Below are positions 62,925-64,000 of a stretch of 64,000 bases of DNA, in pieces. Position numbers and translations under genes: made by a program. Each line of letters begins with the position of its first letter. The stretch's first letter is position 1. Origin of the DNA: Lepisosteus oculatus (taxonomy: Eukaryota > Chordata > Actinopteri > Semionotiformes > Lepisosteidae); assembly GCF_040954835.1 (NCBI RefSeq), contig NC_090698.1, positions 22,875,501 to 22,939,500 of the forward strand, in the 5' to 3' direction. The notes beneath the pieces were generated by a model. The model searched no databases and was not told the DNA's origin. It saw only the letters and a program-made list of their open reading frames with translations.

Positions 62925-63090
62925 ACACTCCTGCCCACAGTCGTTACAGAACTCCTTTTGCATTGATTGGCTGCATGGCAATATATTCTTCAAGTCCAAG
63001 TACCTCACCTGCTGCCCTTCCAGTGGGCTCATCTTGACGTGACAATATTCCAGCAGGACAGCATTGAGCCTCATGCTGCTTATGTACTGT
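62925..63090 (+). pseudogene. Tc1-like transposase relic, central part
   Basis: Reads LLPTVVTELLLH, stop, LAAWQYILQVQVPHLLPFQW, AHLDVTIFQQDSIEPHAAY. The FQQD...PHAA block matches the second catalytic Asp region of Tc1-like transposases, preceded by the G-LTA-YI-IL helix. At least one stop codon interrupts it. Confidence 0.6.
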
Positions 63091-64000
63091 AACAATGGCT
63101 GTTTGGCAAGATGTGGGGATGTGTGGGAATGTGACAGGTAAGCTATAGATGTCTGTTTTGCTGTTTGTGGTATGAACCAAAAAGATGCGCAGTATCTAGG
63201 GCTCAGAGATCAATTGAACAGGTAAAGGACATTGCGAGAAAGATTAAACAGAATTCCACAAGACAACATCTGCAACCTGGTTTAAAGCATGTGTCGTAAA
63301 TGTGCAACTTATATTTCTTATAACTATTGAAACATCAATTCTGTTTGATTGACTCATGTGAACAATAGACTTGCATCAGCTTTATAGGGAAGAAATATAC
63401 AGTTGTTAAAATCATTTATGATTTAGTTGTTAAAATCATTATGCCTGAGCAGGGGATGTGTATACAATACAGTGTAAAAATTTCCCATTGTGAGATGTAG
63501 CCACGTCATCACTTCACAGTTGAGATGTTTCCCACACCTCAGCAGATGAACATTCGTTTGGAGTGCAGTTGGAAATCTGTGTTCTTGAATGCAGTGCATT
63601 TCACTCTTTCATTTTTCGAGCAGCTTGACATATAAAATCACTATATGTTATGACTCTAGTTTATTGATTGCCAGTGCTTCATAAATGCATTCAATAAAAT
63701 GTGCTTCATGCATAGATACAAGTGTTTTAGGTATCTTAACACCAAGCATTGCTAATGGATTTAATACAAAGAATAACAGGAAAGGATGCACTTCTCTGTT
63801 TTATGAGTCATCCATCCAAGTGATCAAGTGCTGGCAGGTGGGGGAAGGATTCCAACAGAAGAAAAAAACAAGAGATGAGATAATTTGATATCCATCATCA
63901 GTAAACACTAGGGCACACAGTGTGGCCAAATCCAAGTGTCTCAACTCCTGATATTTATTGCAAGACAGATTATATATATCTAAATCCATTTAAATATATC
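63091..64000. other. Intergenic to window end, no gene recognised
   Basis: No exon-like frame or recognised repeat after the transposase relic. Confidence 0.55.

Noticed and set aside
1..64000. CRISPR arrays, tRNA genes, bacterial-type operons
   Set aside because: No regularly spaced repeats with unique spacers and no intact cloverleaf seen; tRNA-like heads belong to SINEs.

Overview
The window is vertebrate nuclear DNA. It is AT-rich, with long introns, GT-AG splice sites, sparse CpG and many decayed interspersed repeats. The repeat set (5S rRNA-derived SINEs with an L2-type tail, tRNA-headed SINEs ending in ATGGATGG, Tc1-like relics) points to a fish. My best guess is a non-teleost ray-finned fish such as a gar or bowfin, but that rests on repeat style only.

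One gene is certain. Cytoplasmic threonyl-tRNA synthetase (tars1) lies on the minus strand. I could build it base by base: 19 coding exons between 44907 (ATG) and 26680 (stop), 2178 nt, 725 codons, every intron GT-AG and every phase consistent. All ThrRS landmarks are present: TGS domain, HxxxH/CxxxH editing site, class II motifs 1-3, the Cys-His-His zinc site and the anticodon-binding domain. Just upstream, 45020-45074 holds an ATF4-type CARE sequence, an ETS-like site and a 7-bp-arm inverted repeat.

Downstream of tars1, on the same strand, a second gene is plausible but unidentified. Two spliceable coding exons (22662-22712 and 22154-22324) give a 73-residue acidic, probably helical protein. 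A candidate 5' exon ends at a strong donor at 24501. Close to it sit a textbook IRF/ISRE sequence (24612-24623) and a STAT-type GAS sequence (24575-24583). This is the best candidate here for something undescribed: a small, possibly interferon-inducible gene.

The rest is intergenic or intronic. It contains three full-length 5S-SINEs (17.2, 23.0 and 60.8 kb) and a probable older one (53.4 kb); six tRNA-type SINE copies; a family of palindromic foldback elements (12.2, 28.7, 41.8, 56.4 and 58.1 kb); two Tc1-like transposase relics (56.5 and 62.9 kb); and other repeat fragments. I found no tRNA or rRNA gene, no CRISPR array and no second recognisable protein family.

By layout: 1-21.7 kb intergenic; 21.7-24.6 kb candidate small gene; 26.3-45.1 kb tars1; 45.3-64 kb intergenic with repeats.
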